DNA of 64,000 bases from NCBI GenBank assembly GCA_958296285.1, contig OY282459.1:942367-1006366 (forward strand), written 5' to 3'. The notes under the pieces were generated by a model. That model saw only the letters and a list, made by a program, of their open reading frames with translations. It searched no databases and was not told the origin of the DNA. Source of the DNA: an uncultured Alphaproteobacteria bacterium. GTDB lineage: Bacteria; Pseudomonadota; Alphaproteobacteria; JAPOUT01; G958296285. Both the position numbers and the translations under genes were made by a program. Positions 28,221 to 38,028 of the stretch are shown one piece after another (within the stretch, counting starts at the first letter, position 1; each line of letters begins with the position of its first letter).

Positions 28221-30899
28221 ATGAAACGACTCAACGATATTCGCCAGACCTTCCTGGATTTCTTCCATCAGCGCGAACATCATATCGTGCCGTCCGCGCC
28301 GCTCGTCCCACAAAACGACCCAACCCTCCTCTTCACAAACGCAGGAATGGTGCAGTTTAAAGACCTCTTCACAGGACAAAAAAAACCAAAATATCCCCGC
28401 GCCACATCATCACAAAAATGCCTCCGCGCAGGCGGAAAACATAACGACCTGGAAAATGTCGGATACACCGCCAGACATCACACCTTCTTTGAAATGCTCG
28501 GAAACTTCTCCTTCGGAGACTACTTTAAAGAAAAAGCCATCCTCTACGCATGGGAACTCATCCGCGAAACCTTCCAAATCCCAAAAGATCGCCTCTTCAT
28601 CACCGTCTATCAGGACGACAACGAAGCCTTCGCCTTATGGAAAAAAATCAGCGCTCTTAACGAAGCGCGAATCATCCGAATCGGCACAGATGACAATTTC
28701 TGGTCCATGGGAAGCACAGGACCCTGCGGACCATGCTCCGAAATCTTCTACGATCACGGAGACCATCTCCAAGGACATCCCCCAGGACACGAAAAAGGCG
28801 AAGGCGATCGCTTCGTGGAAATATGGAATCTCGTCTTCATGCAATATGAGCAGAGCGAAGACGGCAAACGCGCGCCCCTCCCCGCCCCCGCTATTGACAC
28901 AGGCATGGGACTGGAACGAATCGCCGCCCTCCTCCAAAACACCCACGACAATTACCAAACCGATCTCTTCCAAGCCCTCATCAAAGCGTGCGAAGAGGCG
29001 ACAGGCGTCAGAGCCAAAGGCGCTTTGGCGGCAAGCCATCGCGTCATCGCCGATCACATCCGCGCCGCCTCATTCCTGATCGCCGAAGGAATCGCGCCCT
29101 CTAATGTCGGACGCGGCTATGTGCTGCGGCGAATCCTCCGCCGCGCCATGCGTCATGCGCATCTTTTGGGCGCGCGCGAGCCTATGCTCCATCGCCTCGC
29201 CCCGGCGCTTCAAGACGAGATGGGCGCCGCCTATCCCGAACTCATCCGCGCCCGCGATCCGATCGCGCAGGCGATCCAAGACGAGGAAGAGCGATTCCAA
29301 GACATGCTCCAACGCGGCTTAAAACTCCTTCAGAAAGAAAAAGAGTCCGTCAAAAAAGGCGGCTCTTTCGGCGGCGCGGCGGCGTTCAAACTCTACGACA
29401 CTTACGGATTCCCCCTGGATCTGACCGAAGATATTCTCCGCCGCGACAGAATAAGCGTGGATAAAGAGGGGTTTGAGAAATCCATGCGCGAGGCGCGTCA
29501 AAAATCGCGCGCCGCCTGGCAGGGATCGGGCGAGGAGAGAGAAGAGAAAATATGGTTTGACCTTCAAGAGGCGCATGGCGCGAGCGACTTTCTCGGCTAT
29601 GAGACGCTCCGCGCGGATGCCCGTCTCCTCGCCCTCGTCATTGACGGCGAGCAGGCAGACCAAGCCGCCGCAGGCGAGGAAGCCATGGCGCTTCTGGATC
29701 AGACCCCCTTCTATGCCGAATCGGGCGGGCAGGTCGGCGACACCGGCTCCATCGCCAACGACAATGCCGAGTTCCGCGTGGAAGACACTGTCAAGCGCGC
29801 GGGCTCTCTCACTCTCCATCGGGGGACGGTGAAGAGAGGCGTCTTGCGGAAAGGCGATCCTCTGAAGGCGCGGATAGACGCCGACAGGCGCGAGAAGATT
29901 CGCGCCAATCATTCGGCGACTCATCTCTTGAACGAAGCGCTTCGGCGAGTCCTCGGCGCGCATGTTCAGCAGAAGGGATCGCTTGTCGCGCCGAATCGCC
30001 TGCGCTTTGACTTCAGCCACCCCAAGCCGCTCGCGGAGGAAGAGATCGCGCGCATTGAGAATCTCGTCAATGCCGAAATCCGAGCCAATCGCGATGTCAT
30101 CACGCGAATCCTGCCCTTTGACAAAGCGATGGAAGAGGGCGCGCTCGCGCTCTTCGGCGAGAAATATGATGACGAAGTGCGAGTCCTCTTCATCGGCGAC
30201 AGGGGCGAAGATTCCGAAAGGGGCGCATGGTCGGTGGAACTTTGCGGCGGAACCCATGTCCGAAGACTCGGCGATATCGCGCTTTTTCGGATCGTCTCCG
30301 AAAGCGCCATCGGATCAGGCATCAGGCGCGTGGAAGGTCTGACCGGAGAAGCCGCGCTCCAATGGTCGGCAAGACGCGAGGCGATGCTCAAAGACGCCGC
30401 CGCCATTCTGCGAGTCCCGCCGGAAAGATTGTCCGATCGCTTGCGCGGGCTGATCAAAGAGCGCGAGCGATTGGAGGCGGCGCTCAAAATCGCCCGCCGA
30501 CAGGCGGCGCTCGCCCCCGCCCCCGCCGCCGCAGGCGAGAGCGCCAAAAGCCCCGAAGATGTGGAGAAGGTCGGAGAGACGGCGTTTATGTCGCGGCTCT
30601 TATCCGATGTGCCGGCGTCCGATCTGCGCTCGCTCGCCGATGAGGCGAAAGCGCGGCTGGGATCGGGCGTTGTCGCGCTTGCCTCGGTGCATGGCGGGAA
30701 GGCTTCGCTCGTTGTCGGAGTCACGAAGGATTTGACGGCTAGGCATGACGCCGTCCGTCTGGCGCGGGAAGGCTCGCGCATCTTGGGCGGGAAGGGCGGA
30801 GGCGGGCGCGCCGATCTGGCGCTCGCGGGCGGACCCAAAGGCGGAAAGGCGCAGGACGCGCTCGCCGCCGTCAAAGCCTCGCTCAATTCGCTCAATTAG
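28221..30899 (+). CDS. alaS: alanine--tRNA ligase
   Basis: AlaRS charges tRNA-Ala and edits Ser/Gly mischarging. It starts in the typical form, [20 protein letters not shown], with the class II catalytic core ([34 protein letters not shown]). The editing domain has [16 protein letters not shown] and [17 protein letters not shown] (zinc ligands). The C-terminal DHHA1 domain ([36 protein letters not shown]) is complete, at 892 residues. Its first 700 bases are strongly A+C-rich, opposite to the 3' end of recA on the other side of the restriction pair. Confidence 0.97.
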   Translation: MKRLNDIRQTFLDFFHQREHHIVPSAPLVPQNDPTLLFTNAGMVQFKDLFTGQKKPKYPRATSSQKCLRAGGKHNDLENVGYTARHHTFFEMLGNFSFGDYFKEKAILYAWELIRETFQIPKDRLFITVYQDDNEAFALWKKISALNEARIIRIGTDDNFWSMGSTGPCGPCSEIFYDHGDHLQGHPPGHEKGEGDRFVEIWNLVFMQYEQSEDGKRAPLPAPAIDTGMGLERIAALLQNTHDNYQTDLFQALIKACEEATGVRAKGALAASHRVIADHIRAASFLIAEGIAPSNVGRGYVLRRILRRAMRHAHLLGAREPMLHRLAPALQDEMGAAYPELIRARDPIAQAIQDEEERFQDMLQRGLKLLQKEKESVKKGGSFGGAAAFKLYDTYGFPLDLTEDILRRDRISVDKEGFEKSMREARQKSRAAWQGSGEEREEKIWFDLQEAHGASDFLGYETLRADARLLALVIDGEQADQAAAGEEAMALLDQTPFYAESGGQVGDTGSIANDNAEFRVEDTVKRAGSLTLHRGTVKRGVLRKGDPLKARIDADRREKIRANHSATHLLNEALRRVLGAHVQQKGSLVAPNRLRFDFSHPKPLAEEEIARIENLVNAEIRANRDVITRILPFDKAMEEGALALFGEKYDDEVRVLFIGDRGEDSERGAWSVELCGGTHVRRLGDIALFRIVSESAIGSGIRRVEGLTGEAALQWSARREAMLKDAAAILRVPPERLSDRLRGLIKERERLEAALKIARRQAALAPAPAAAGESAKSPEDVEKVGETAFMSRLLSDVPASDLRSLADEAKARLGSGVVALASVHGGKASLVVGVTKDLTARHDAVRLAREGSRILGGKGGGGRADLALAGGPKGGKAQDALAAVKASLNSLN

Positions 30900-31173
30900 A
30901 AGAGCGATCCGCGTCAGAAGGCGGAACGGGATCCGCGCCGCCCCCGCCCCAAGGATGACAGCGCAGAATCCGCCGAAGCGCCAAAATGCCCCCTCGCCAA
31001 ACCCCATGACGCTCTATCGCCTCTATCGCGTAAGCGGAGCAGGTCGGCAGATAGCGGCAGGAGGGCGCGAGCCATGGCGAGATCGCATAGCGGTAAAGTC
31101 TGATTGGCAGGGCGGCGCAAAAGCGCGCCGCCTGTCGCGCCTGTCGCGCCGCCGTTTGTCGGAAGTTTCTCAT
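30892..31173 (-). CDS. yidD: membrane protein insertion efficiency factor YidD
   Basis: YidD is a small amphipathic inner-membrane-associated protein that helps YidC-mediated insertion. [32 protein letters not shown] and [14 protein letters not shown] are the family signature with its conserved Cys residues. It has 93 residues and starts at ATG 31173, overlapping the stop of the upstream Fe-S scaffold gene. Its 3' end overlaps alaS by 8 bases, head to head. Confidence 0.93.
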   Translation of the reverse strand: MRNFRQTAARQARQAARFCAALPIRLYRYAISPWLAPSCRYLPTCSAYAIEAIERHGVWRGGILALRRILRCHPWGGGGADPVPPSDADRSSN

Positions 31174-31604
31174 GCGTCTTTCGCCTCTATTTTGCTCAGG
31201 CAATCTTCCACCGCGTCAAAGACGAGGAGCGTGGAAGCGTGGCGCATCGGATAATCGCGCGCGGCTTTGAGGGCGGCGAGCGCCCGCCATTTGCCCGAAG
31301 GGGGCGCGCCGTTTTCGCGGAGCATCGCGCGCATCGTCTTGGCGAGGGCGCGGAGCGACTGCGGCGTTTCGCCGACAATCTCTTTCGCCATGACGCTCGC
31401 CGAAGCCTGCCCCAACAGGCAGGCATGGACGCTCTGCGCGAAGTGGCTGACCACGCCGTCCCGCATTTGGAGTTCCACATGGGCGCGGCTGCCGCAAAGA
31501 CGGCTGACGGCGTCCGCTGACGCGTCCGGATTCTTTAGACGGCTTGGCGCGTCCAGTGTCGCCGCCAAGCGCAAGACCCGCATATCGTAAAGATCATCGC
31601 TCAT
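31170..31604 (-). CDS. IscU/SufU-like iron-sulfur cluster scaffold protein
   Basis: The 144-residue protein has the NifU N-terminal fold: a first Cys in [13 protein letters not shown], then [19 protein letters not shown] with the second conserved Cys; the third Cys usual near the C-terminus is absent here ([15 protein letters not shown]). That pattern is found in the alphaproteobacterial scaffold-like gene that sits beside yidD. Its Fe-S function is inferred from the family. ATG 31604 lies inside the cysS 3' end, so cysS, this gene and yidD are coupled. Confidence 0.75.
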   Translation of the reverse strand: MSDDLYDMRVLRLAATLDAPSRLKNPDASADAVSRLCGSRAHVELQMRDGVVSHFAQSVHACLLGQASASVMAKEIVGETPQSLRALAKTMRAMLRENGAPPSGKWRALAALKAARDYPMRHASTLLVFDAVEDCLSKIEAKDA

Positions 31605-32961
31605 CCGTTGTCGCTTCATATAAGCGCGTTCCGTCTCCTCGGTCTTCTATGCGGAAGCCTTTCGCCGCCAGTTCATCGCGTATTTGATCGGCTTTGGCGA
31701 AGTTCTTCGCCTCCCTCGCTTTGTCGCGCAGAGCGAGGAGCGCTTCAATCTCTTCGCTGGGAGACGCTTTGTCTTGAGAGTTTTCGCCGAGCCATGCGCG
31801 GGGATCTTCTTGAAACAGTCCGAGAATCGCGCCGCCCGCCCGCAAAGCGGACGCCGCCGCCGAGCTCTTCTCACGCGACAATCCATGAAGAACGCCAAGC
31901 GCTTTCGGAACGTTCATGTCGTCCAATAGAGCCTCCATGAATTCAGAAGGCGGCTCGCTCGCAGGTACGCCATCGCCGAACTCGCGGAGATGTCGGTAAA
32001 GCCCGTTTAAAGCATGGTTGGCTTCCTCCAATGTCTGATCCGTCCAATCCAAGGGCTGGCGATAATGCGCCGAAAGCATCGCATAGCGTATGGTCTCGCC
32101 GCGCCAACCTTTCGGAATCTCCGAAACCAACAAAACATTCCCCTCAGACTTGGACATCTTCTCCCTGCCCATCCGAACAAAAGCGTTATGAACCCAAAAA
32201 CGCGCCAACTCCGCGCCATGCGCCGAAACGCTCTGCGCGCGCTCATTCTCATGGTGCGGGAAAATCAAATCCTGTCCGCCGCCGTGAAGGTCTATCGTCT
32301 CGCCCAAAACCGACCTTATCATCGCCGAGCATTCCATATGCCATCCAGGACGACCGCGCCCCCACGCGCTCTCCCATCCCGGCTCGTCATCGCCGCTCGG
32401 CTTCCACAAAACGAAATCCGAAGGATCCCGCTTGTAAGGCGCGACCTCCACGCGCGCCCCCGCCATCATCGCCTTCTTGTCCCGTCCCGACAAACGCCCA
32501 TAAGACCCGAATGACGAAACCGAAAAAAGAACATGACCCTCCGCCTCATAAGCATGACCGCTCGCAATCAGATCGGCGATCATCTCCCGCATCTCCGAAA
32601 TAGTCTGGGTCGCCTTCGGCTCAAAGTCGGGCGGCGCAACGCCAAGACGCGCCATGTCGTCATGGTAGATTTTCGCGTATCGCTCGGCGATTCGCTCCGC
32701 CGATACGCCCTCCTCACGCGCCGCTTTAATGATTCTGTCGTCTATGTCCGTCATGTTCCGCGCATAGACGACATGCTCCGCGCCGTAAATATGCCGCAGC
32801 AGCCGGACAAGAACGTCAAACACAAGAGCCGCCCGCCCATTCCCAATATGCGGCGGCGCATAGACCGTCGGGCCGCAAACATAAACCGTCACGCGCTTCG
32901 GATCGGCAGGCGCGAATCCTTCCTTAACCCGCCGCGCTGTGTTATAAAGATAAAGCCGCAT
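31594..32961 (-). CDS. cysS: cysteine--tRNA ligase
   Basis: CysRS is a class I synthetase with catalytic zinc. VYVCGPTVYAPPHIGNGRAA contains the zinc Cys and the HIGN signature, WHMECSAMI and HGGGQDLIFPHHENE supply other zinc and substrate residues, and KMSKSEGN is the second class I motif. The length of 455 residues is normal. ATG 32961 is chosen because MRLYLYN is the family start. It is divergent from folE with 23 bases between start codons, so promoters must overlap the coding ends. Confidence 0.96.
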   Translation of the reverse strand: MRLYLYNTARRVKEGFAPADPKRVTVYVCGPTVYAPPHIGNGRAALVFDVLVRLLRHIYGAEHVVYARNMTDIDDRIIKAAREEGVSAERIAERYAKIYHDDMARLGVAPPDFEPKATQTISEMREMIADLIASGHAYEAEGHVLFSVSSFGSYGRLSGRDKKAMMAGARVEVAPYKRDPSDFVLWKPSGDDEPGWESAWGRGRPGWHMECSAMIRSVLGETIDLHGGGQDLIFPHHENERAQSVSAHGAELARFWVHNAFVRMGREKMSKSEGNVLLVSEIPKGWRGETIRYAMLSAHYRQPLDWTDQTLEEANHALNGLYRHLREFGDGVPASEPPSEFMEALLDDMNVPKALGVLHGLSREKSSAAASALRAGGAILGLFQEDPRAWLGENSQDKASPSEEIEALLALRDKAREAKNFAKADQIRDELAAKGFRIEDRGDGTRLYEATTDER

Positions 32962-32984
32962 CCCACGCAGAATAAAGGATTGCC

Positions 32985-33632
32985 ATGACCGCGACAACCA
33001 ACAAGATCCAAGCCAATGAAGCCAATGGCGCCAGACCTCTCGGCGCGCGCGCGGGCCGCCCCTCGCGCGAAGAAGCCGAAAACGCCGTCCGAACCCTCAT
33101 CGCATGGATCGGGGACGACCCAAAACGCGAGGGACTCCAAAAAACGCCCCGCCGAGTCGCCGACAGCTATAAAGAACTCTTCTCAGGCTATGACGAAAAC
33201 GCCGAAGCCTATCTGGAGCGATTCTTCACCGATATGGACGGATATCAAGATATGGTCATGCTCCGCGACATCGCGTTGGAATCCCATTGCGAGCACCATA
33301 TGGCGCCAATCATCGGACGCGCCCATCTCGCCTATATGCCCGACAAACGCTTTGTCGGTCTGTCCAAACTCGCGCGACTCGTGGGAGTCGTCGCCCACCG
33401 CCTCCAAACGCAAGAGAGAATGACCGCCCAAATCCATGACGCGATCCAGCGCAAATTAAAGCCAAAAGGCGTCGCCGTGCTGATAGAGGCGAAGCACCAT
33501 TGCATGACCCTCCGCGGAGTCCACGATCCCGATGTCGCCACAGTGACCGTCCAAACCAGCGGACTCTTCAACGAAAATTCCCGCATGGAAGAGCGCTTCC
33601 TCCGAATGGCGCGCGGAGACGCCGCGAGATGA
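32985..33632 (+). CDS. folE: GTP cyclohydrolase I
   Basis: FolE opens GTP to dihydroneopterin triphosphate for folate synthesis. Zinc ligands are seen in SHCEHHMAPIIGRAHLAYMP (Cys, His) and KHHCMTLRGV (Cys). GLSKLARLVGVVAHRLQTQE is the pterin-site helix. It has 215 residues with an Ala/Arg-rich first 25. ATG 32985 has AAAGGA upstream. It overlaps hisI by ATGA, forming the folE-hisI pair common in alphaproteobacteria. Confidence 0.96.
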   Translation: MTATTNKIQANEANGARPLGARAGRPSREEAENAVRTLIAWIGDDPKREGLQKTPRRVADSYKELFSGYDENAEAYLERFFTDMDGYQDMVMLRDIALESHCEHHMAPIIGRAHLAYMPDKRFVGLSKLARLVGVVAHRLQTQERMTAQIHDAIQRKLKPKGVAVLIEAKHHCMTLRGVHDPDVATVTVQTSGLFNENSRMEERFLRMARGDAAR

Positions 33633-34108
33633 GCGCCGAGGACTCTCTTTCCTTCGGGAAACGCCTCTCGGTGGAAACAGTGGAAGAAGGGCTGGAACTC
33701 GCCCCGCGATTCAACGGACAGGGACTCATCCCGGTCATCACGACAGACGCCCAGACAGGCGAAGTCCTGATGCTCGGCTATATGAACGAAGAGGCGCTCA
33801 AGCGAAGCATCATCACAGGCGAAGCCCATTATTGGAGCCGCTCGCGCGAAACTCTCTGGCGAAAAGGCGAAACGAGCGGCTTCGTCCAAAAGATCGCCGA
33901 AATGCGAATAGATGACGATCAAGACGCTCTTTGGATTCGCGTCCATGTTCAAGGCGGCGCGAGCTGCCACGCAGGCTACCGATCCTGCTTCTATCGCGCC
34001 GTGCGAGAAGACGGCGATCAGACCGTTCGCCTCGTCTTTCGGGAGAAGGAGAAGGTCTTTGATCCCAAAAGCGTCTATGGCGATATGCCCAACCCGACCA
34101 AACTCTGA
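33629..34108 (+). CDS. hisI: phosphoribosyl-AMP cyclohydrolase
   Basis: HisI opens the purine ring of PR-AMP in histidine synthesis. LGYMNEEALKRSIITGEAHY, WSRSRETLWRKGETSG, and GGASCHAGYRSCFYR (two conserved Cys) are typical. The metal motif usually written DCDxD reads DDDQD here, so one of three normally conserved Cys residues is Asp. This may weaken or change zinc binding; the rest of the 159-residue chain looks intact. ATG 33629 overlaps the folE stop. Confidence 0.92.
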   Translation: MSAEDSLSFGKRLSVETVEEGLELAPRFNGQGLIPVITTDAQTGEVLMLGYMNEEALKRSIITGEAHYWSRSRETLWRKGETSGFVQKIAEMRIDDDQDALWIRVHVQGGASCHAGYRSCFYRAVREDGDQTVRLVFREKEKVFDPKSVYGDMPNPTKL

Positions 34109-34111
34109 CCC

Positions 34112-35053
34112 TTGCCACAAAAAATCCCCGAAAAAACAATAAGACCATCCATCGGACTGGCATTGGGCAGCGGAGTCGCCCGAGGCTGGGCGCATATCGG
34201 CGCGCTCCGCGTGCTGGAAAAAGAGGGCTTATGCCCCGAAGTCATCGTCGGGACATCCATTGGCGCGCTCGCCGGCGGATCTTTCGCGGCGGGAAAACTG
34301 AACGCGCTGGAAGAATTCGCCAGAGGCATGACAACGCGCCGTCTGCTGCGACTGTTGGATATTCGCCTCGGCGGATCAGGGCTCATCAGAGGGAAAAAAC
34401 TAGAAGCTCTGTTGGAAAGCCATCTGCAAGGCGTGCGCATGGAGGATTTGCCGTCCCGCTTCATCGCCGTCACGACAGAACTCGGAACAGGACACGAAAT
34501 ATGGCTGCAGAAAGGCAATCTCGCCAAAGCGCTCCGCGCCTCCTACGCTCTGCCCGGAATCTTTCAGCCCATCCGCCATCAAGGGCGATGGCTCATTGAC
34601 GGCGCGCTCGTCAATCCTGTGCCTGTCTCGGTCTGCCGCGCCTTCGGCGCGCGCCTCGTCATCGCCGTCAATCTGAACCGCGACCTCTACGGAAAAACAG
34701 GCGCGCGCAGCGCCTATCAAAATATCATGGAAAATCACGAAACGCCCGATCTGGAAAGCGCCCTCCTCAAACGACCCCGCGCCCTCATTCGGCAGATTTT
34801 CGGAATGGGATCAGGACCCGGCCTCACCGCCGTGATGATGGCGTCCCTCAATATCGTCCAAGACAGACTCGCGCGATCGCGACTCGCCGGCGATCCGCCG
34901 GATGTTCAAATCTCGCCGCGCTGCGGACATATCGGGCTGCTGGAATTTGACCGCGCCGAAGAAGCGATCGCGCTCGGCGAGGAAGCCACGCGCCACATGC
35001 TCCCCACCATCAAAGAGGCGATGGACTTCTTGACATACCGAATCGCCGAATGA
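34112..35053 (+). CDS. patatin-like phospholipase, RssA type
   Basis: This predicted Ser-Asp lipid hydrolase has ALGSGVARGWAHIGALRVLE (oxyanion loop), the nucleophile elbow GTSIGALAGG and the catalytic Asp in DGALVNPVPV. It has 313 residues with no signal peptide, so it is probably cytoplasmic or membrane-peripheral. The first start in frame is TTG 34112, 3 bases after hisI with no clear ribosome site, so the exact start is uncertain. The position after folE-hisI is conserved in alphaproteobacteria, but its substrate is not known. Confidence 0.85.
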   Translation: MPQKIPEKTIRPSIGLALGSGVARGWAHIGALRVLEKEGLCPEVIVGTSIGALAGGSFAAGKLNALEEFARGMTTRRLLRLLDIRLGGSGLIRGKKLEALLESHLQGVRMEDLPSRFIAVTTELGTGHEIWLQKGNLAKALRASYALPGIFQPIRHQGRWLIDGALVNPVPVSVCRAFGARLVIAVNLNRDLYGKTGARSAYQNIMENHETPDLESALLKRPRALIRQIFGMGSGPGLTAVMMASLNIVQDRLARSRLAGDPPDVQISPRCGHIGLLEFDRAEEAIALGEEATRHMLPTIKEAMDFLTYRIAE

Positions 35054-35109
35054 CGGAGACGCCGCGATCCGCGCATCATCCCGAAGAGATAGTCATCTCG
35101 CAGGGATAG

Positions 35110-35541
35110 TCATCCCGATGAGATATAGTCGCGGAGCGCGCCGACCTCCTGCTCGGTCTTGGCGATCCGATGCTTGACGACATCGCCAATGGAAACAATG
35201 CCGCATAAGATTCCGTCTTCCACGATCGGCAAATGACGAATGCGCGTTTCGGTCATGATCGCCATCAGGCGATCCACGCTGTCCGATTTGCGGCAGGTCG
35301 TGACGCCGCTCGTCATAAAGGCGCGGAGTTTCTCTTGAAGGACGCTCTGACCTTTCTCGGCGATCGCCGCCACGACATCGCGCTCGGAGAGAATGCCGGC
35401 GACCTCCCCCTTCTCGTCCAAAATGACGATCGCGCCGATTCGCCGCCGATGCAAAATCGCGACCGCCTCGGAAAGCCGCGTCTCCGCGCCGACCGAGACG
35501 ACCTCGGCGCCTTTCTCTTTCAGAATGAGCGCGGCGGTCAT
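35110..35541 (-). CDS. CBS-domain pair protein
   Basis: The 143-residue protein consists only of two CBS repeats: VGAETRLSEAVAILHRRRIG with GILSERDVVAAI, and CRKSDSVDRLMAIMTETRIR with GIVSIGDVVKHRI. Stand-alone CBS pairs bind adenine nucleotides and regulate partners, here unknown. It lies 7 bases downstream of the enoyl-CoA hydratase-like gene on the same strand. Confidence 0.87.
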   Translation of the reverse strand: MTAALILKEKGAEVVSVGAETRLSEAVAILHRRRIGAIVILDEKGEVAGILSERDVVAAIAEKGQSVLQEKLRAFMTSGVTTCRKSDSVDRLMAIMTETRIRHLPIVEDGILCGIVSIGDVVKHRIAKTEQEVGALRDYISSG

Positions 35542-35548
35542 GGCGTTC

Positions 35549-36325
35549 TCATCGTCCCTTCCATTCGGGCTTCCGCTTCTGCGCGAAGGCGAGCGGCCCC
35601 TCTATCGCGTCCTCGCTTCGCATCAATTCTCCGATTTCAGAATAAGACGCTGCCATCGCCGCTTCAAGACCGCCCTTCTCCAAACCCTGCTCCGCCACCG
35701 TCTTGGAGACGCGAATGGAGACCGGCGAGCAGGCGAGAATCATCTCCGCCCATTTTTTGGCTTCCTCCATCAGCGCCGCCTGCGGGACGACCGCGCTGAC
35801 AAAACCCAGACGCATCCCCTCTTCGGCGCTGACGCGGCGTCCTGTCAAGATCATGCCCATCGCCTGCTTATAGGGAATCTGTCGCGGGAGTCTGTGAAGG
35901 CCTCCGGCGAGCGCCGCCAGTCCGACAGTCGGCTCGGGCAGCGCGAAGACCGCATTCTCTGACGCCAAAATCACATCGCATGAAAGAGCGATCTCAAAAC
36001 CGCCCCCCATCGCAATCCCATTGACCGCCGCGATCAGAGGCTTTTTGAGATCAAAACGACTCGTCAGACCGCCAAAGCCCGTCTTCGGCATCGTCATCGC
36101 ATGACCCTCCGCCTGATATTTTAAATCGTTCCCCGCCGAAAAAGCGCGATCGCCCTCGCCGGTGATTATCCCGACCCAGAGATCGGAATCTTCGGCGAAT
36201 TCATCAAAAACCCGTGATAATTCCTCGCTCGCGGGGGGGTGAAGCGCGTTCATCCGCTCAGGTCTGTTGAGAGTGAGGATCATCAGCCCTCCCTCCTTCT
36301 TGACGCGACAAAATTCCTGTGCCAT
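35549..36325 (-). CDS. enoyl-CoA hydratase/isomerase family protein
   Basis: This crotonase-fold protein has 258 residues. The CoA/oxyanion segment is GDRAFSAGNDLKYQAEG, and AVNGIAMGGGFEIALSCDVI and LPEPTVGLAALAGGLHRLPR follow; the second catalytic Glu position lies in the latter. The exact acyl substrate is not predictable. ATG 36325 has GGAGGGAAAG just upstream on the minus strand, and further upstream in-frame codons are rejected. It is divergent from the membrane protein gene at 36439. Confidence 0.88.
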   Translation of the reverse strand: MAQEFCRVKKEGGLMILTLNRPERMNALHPPASEELSRVFDEFAEDSDLWVGIITGEGDRAFSAGNDLKYQAEGHAMTMPKTGFGGLTSRFDLKKPLIAAVNGIAMGGGFEIALSCDVILASENAVFALPEPTVGLAALAGGLHRLPRQIPYKQAMGMILTGRRVSAEEGMRLGFVSAVVPQAALMEEAKKWAEMILACSPVSIRVSKTVAEQGLEKGGLEAAMAASYSEIGELMRSEDAIEGPLAFAQKRKPEWKGR

Positions 36326-36438
36326 CTTTCCCTCCCATCTCGTCTCTTGGATCGTTGGTTTTGGGCGGAAGACGTCTTGCATTTCGCGCCGCCCCCGCTA
36401 ATATCCCGCAAGAATCATACCATAGCGGAGCCTCCTTT

Positions 36439-37176
36439 ATGGAAAATACCGGCGGGCATCAGGATCAATATGGGAAATATCTCCGAATTCTCCAGCCCTT
36501 CTTTTGGGTTTTCGCCGCCCTTTTCCTGATCGCTCTTCTCTCCTTCTATCTCCAGCAGTCTCAAGACGAGACTATGGCGCGCGATCTTCCTTTCGCCGTC
36601 CATCCTGAACCGCAGGAGAATGTCCGAATCGGCGGCAAACTATATCGCGTGCCGGGGAACTACGTCCGCGCCGTCAAGGAAGCCGAAGAGAATCAAGGCT
36701 CGGAAATCGCCATCCACGCCCTCCTCCCAGACCTAGACCCCTATAGCGCCCGCAACTGGGAGGAGTTTGAGGATTACGGAGCGAACTCGTCTCTTCTCGT
36801 CATCTATCTCTCGGGGCCGGGACTCACTGTCGGATCGGAAGAAAGAATGAGCCGCGTCTATAAAGGCTTTCTCTCCAGCGGCGCGCCGTGGCTCAGCTCC
36901 TTCAATTTGGAACATTACACCTTCCGCGCCGGGACGCTCTATGCCGATCAGGATCTCTTTGTCGGGCGAGACGATTCGGATCGCCTCGCCCTTTTCCTCT
37001 GCTTCCGCGAAGGTCCGCTCGTCCCCTCGCCCGGATGCAGCCGCACTGTGCTGCTGGACGACAAAGTCATGCTGACCTATCGCTTTCGGCGAAACCATAT
37101 GGCTCGCTGGCGCGAGCTGGACAGCAAAGTGCGCCATTTCGTCTCCTCGCTGGAAGCCGAGCAGCCGCAGCCTTAA
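36439..37176 (+). CDS. single-pass membrane protein of unknown function
   Basis: A short cytoplasmic N-terminus is followed by one transmembrane helix (PFFWVFAALFLIALLSFYL, about 20-38) and about 205 residues predicted outside the cytoplasm. The latter holds VRIGGKLYRVPGNYVRAVKE, SSLLVIYLSGPGLTVGS and CSRTVLLDDKVMLTYRFRRN, with two Cys that could bond. I recognise no family. ATG 36439 is chosen because the TM helix sits properly behind it. The 3' end overlaps convergent cysE by 4 bases. Confidence 0.7.
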   Translation: MENTGGHQDQYGKYLRILQPFFWVFAALFLIALLSFYLQQSQDETMARDLPFAVHPEPQENVRIGGKLYRVPGNYVRAVKEAEENQGSEIAIHALLPDLDPYSARNWEEFEDYGANSSLLVIYLSGPGLTVGSEERMSRVYKGFLSSGAPWLSSFNLEHYTFRAGTLYADQDLFVGRDDSDRLALFLCFREGPLVPSPGCSRTVLLDDKVMLTYRFRRNHMARWRELDSKVRHFVSSLEAEQPQP

Positions 37177-37940
37177 CGCTGAGATTTGAGAATCAAACGC
37201 GCCGGATTGCCGACAGCGCTCGCATGAGGCGGAACGGCAGAGGTCACCAAGCTCCCCGCCCCGATTTTCGCGCCGGCGCCGATCTCTATATTGCCAAGAA
37301 CTTTCGCGCCGGCGCCGAGAAGCGCCCCGCGCCGAACCTTCGGATGACGATCCCCGCGCGCATGTCCTGTGCCGCCCAAGGTCACGCCATGAAAAATGGA
37401 GACCTCATCCTCAATCAGAGCCGTCTCGCCAATGACGACCCCTGTCGCGTGATCCATCATCATGCCGCAGCCTATCCGCGCGGCGGGGTGAATATCCACG
37501 CCCCACAAGGCGCTCGCCTGCGACTGCAGATAGAGAGGCATGACCCTCTCGCCTTTCTCCCAAAGCGCGTGGGCGAAGCGATAGGCGGAGAGCGCGTGAA
37601 AGCCCTTGAAATACAGAAGCGGCTGAAGCGCCAAAATGCAGGCGGGATCGCGCTCTAGAGTCGCGCGAATGTCGGCGCAGGCTTGATCGGCAAGATGAGG
37701 CTGTCGCGCGACGCTGTCGGAAAAGAGCGCCGTCAGAGTCTCCGCCTTGACGCGGCGCGTCCCGAGCGCCTCCGACAAAACGGCGATCCATGATTCGGCG
37801 AAACTGGATCGCGTCAAGATGAGAGCCCGCATCGTGTCGCCGGACATCTCTTCCTTCGCGGCGAGATTCTCCGCCTCCTCGCGGATCTGCTCCCAGATCG
37901 CTTGGCAGGGATGAAACGCCATCTTCGGGGCTTGCGACAT
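37173..37940 (-). CDS. cysE: serine O-acetyltransferase
   Basis: CysE makes O-acetylserine, the acceptor for sulfide in cysteine synthesis. An all-helical N-terminal half is followed by left-handed hexapeptide repeats: HPAARIGCGMMMDHATGVVI (catalytic His), GETALIEDEVSIFHGVTLGG and NIEIGAGAKIGAGSLV. It has 255 residues. ATG 37940 is the family-like start. An inverted repeat, TGTGCTA (37941-37947) with TAGCACA (37985-37991), lies just upstream in the gap shared with the divergent dehydrogenase gene. Confidence 0.95.
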   Translation of the reverse strand: MSQAPKMAFHPCQAIWEQIREEAENLAAKEEMSGDTMRALILTRSSFAESWIAVLSEALGTRRVKAETLTALFSDSVARQPHLADQACADIRATLERDPACILALQPLLYFKGFHALSAYRFAHALWEKGERVMPLYLQSQASALWGVDIHPAARIGCGMMMDHATGVVIGETALIEDEVSIFHGVTLGGTGHARGDRHPKVRRGALLGAGAKVLGNIEIGAGAKIGAGSLVTSAVPPHASAVGNPARLILKSQR

Positions 37941-38028
37941 TGTGCTACTATCCGGCGATCAATCCTCAAGATTCACGGCAAAAGCCTAGCACATTTGCCG
38001 CAGGGGCAAGGCAGAAAAGGAGCGGCGC

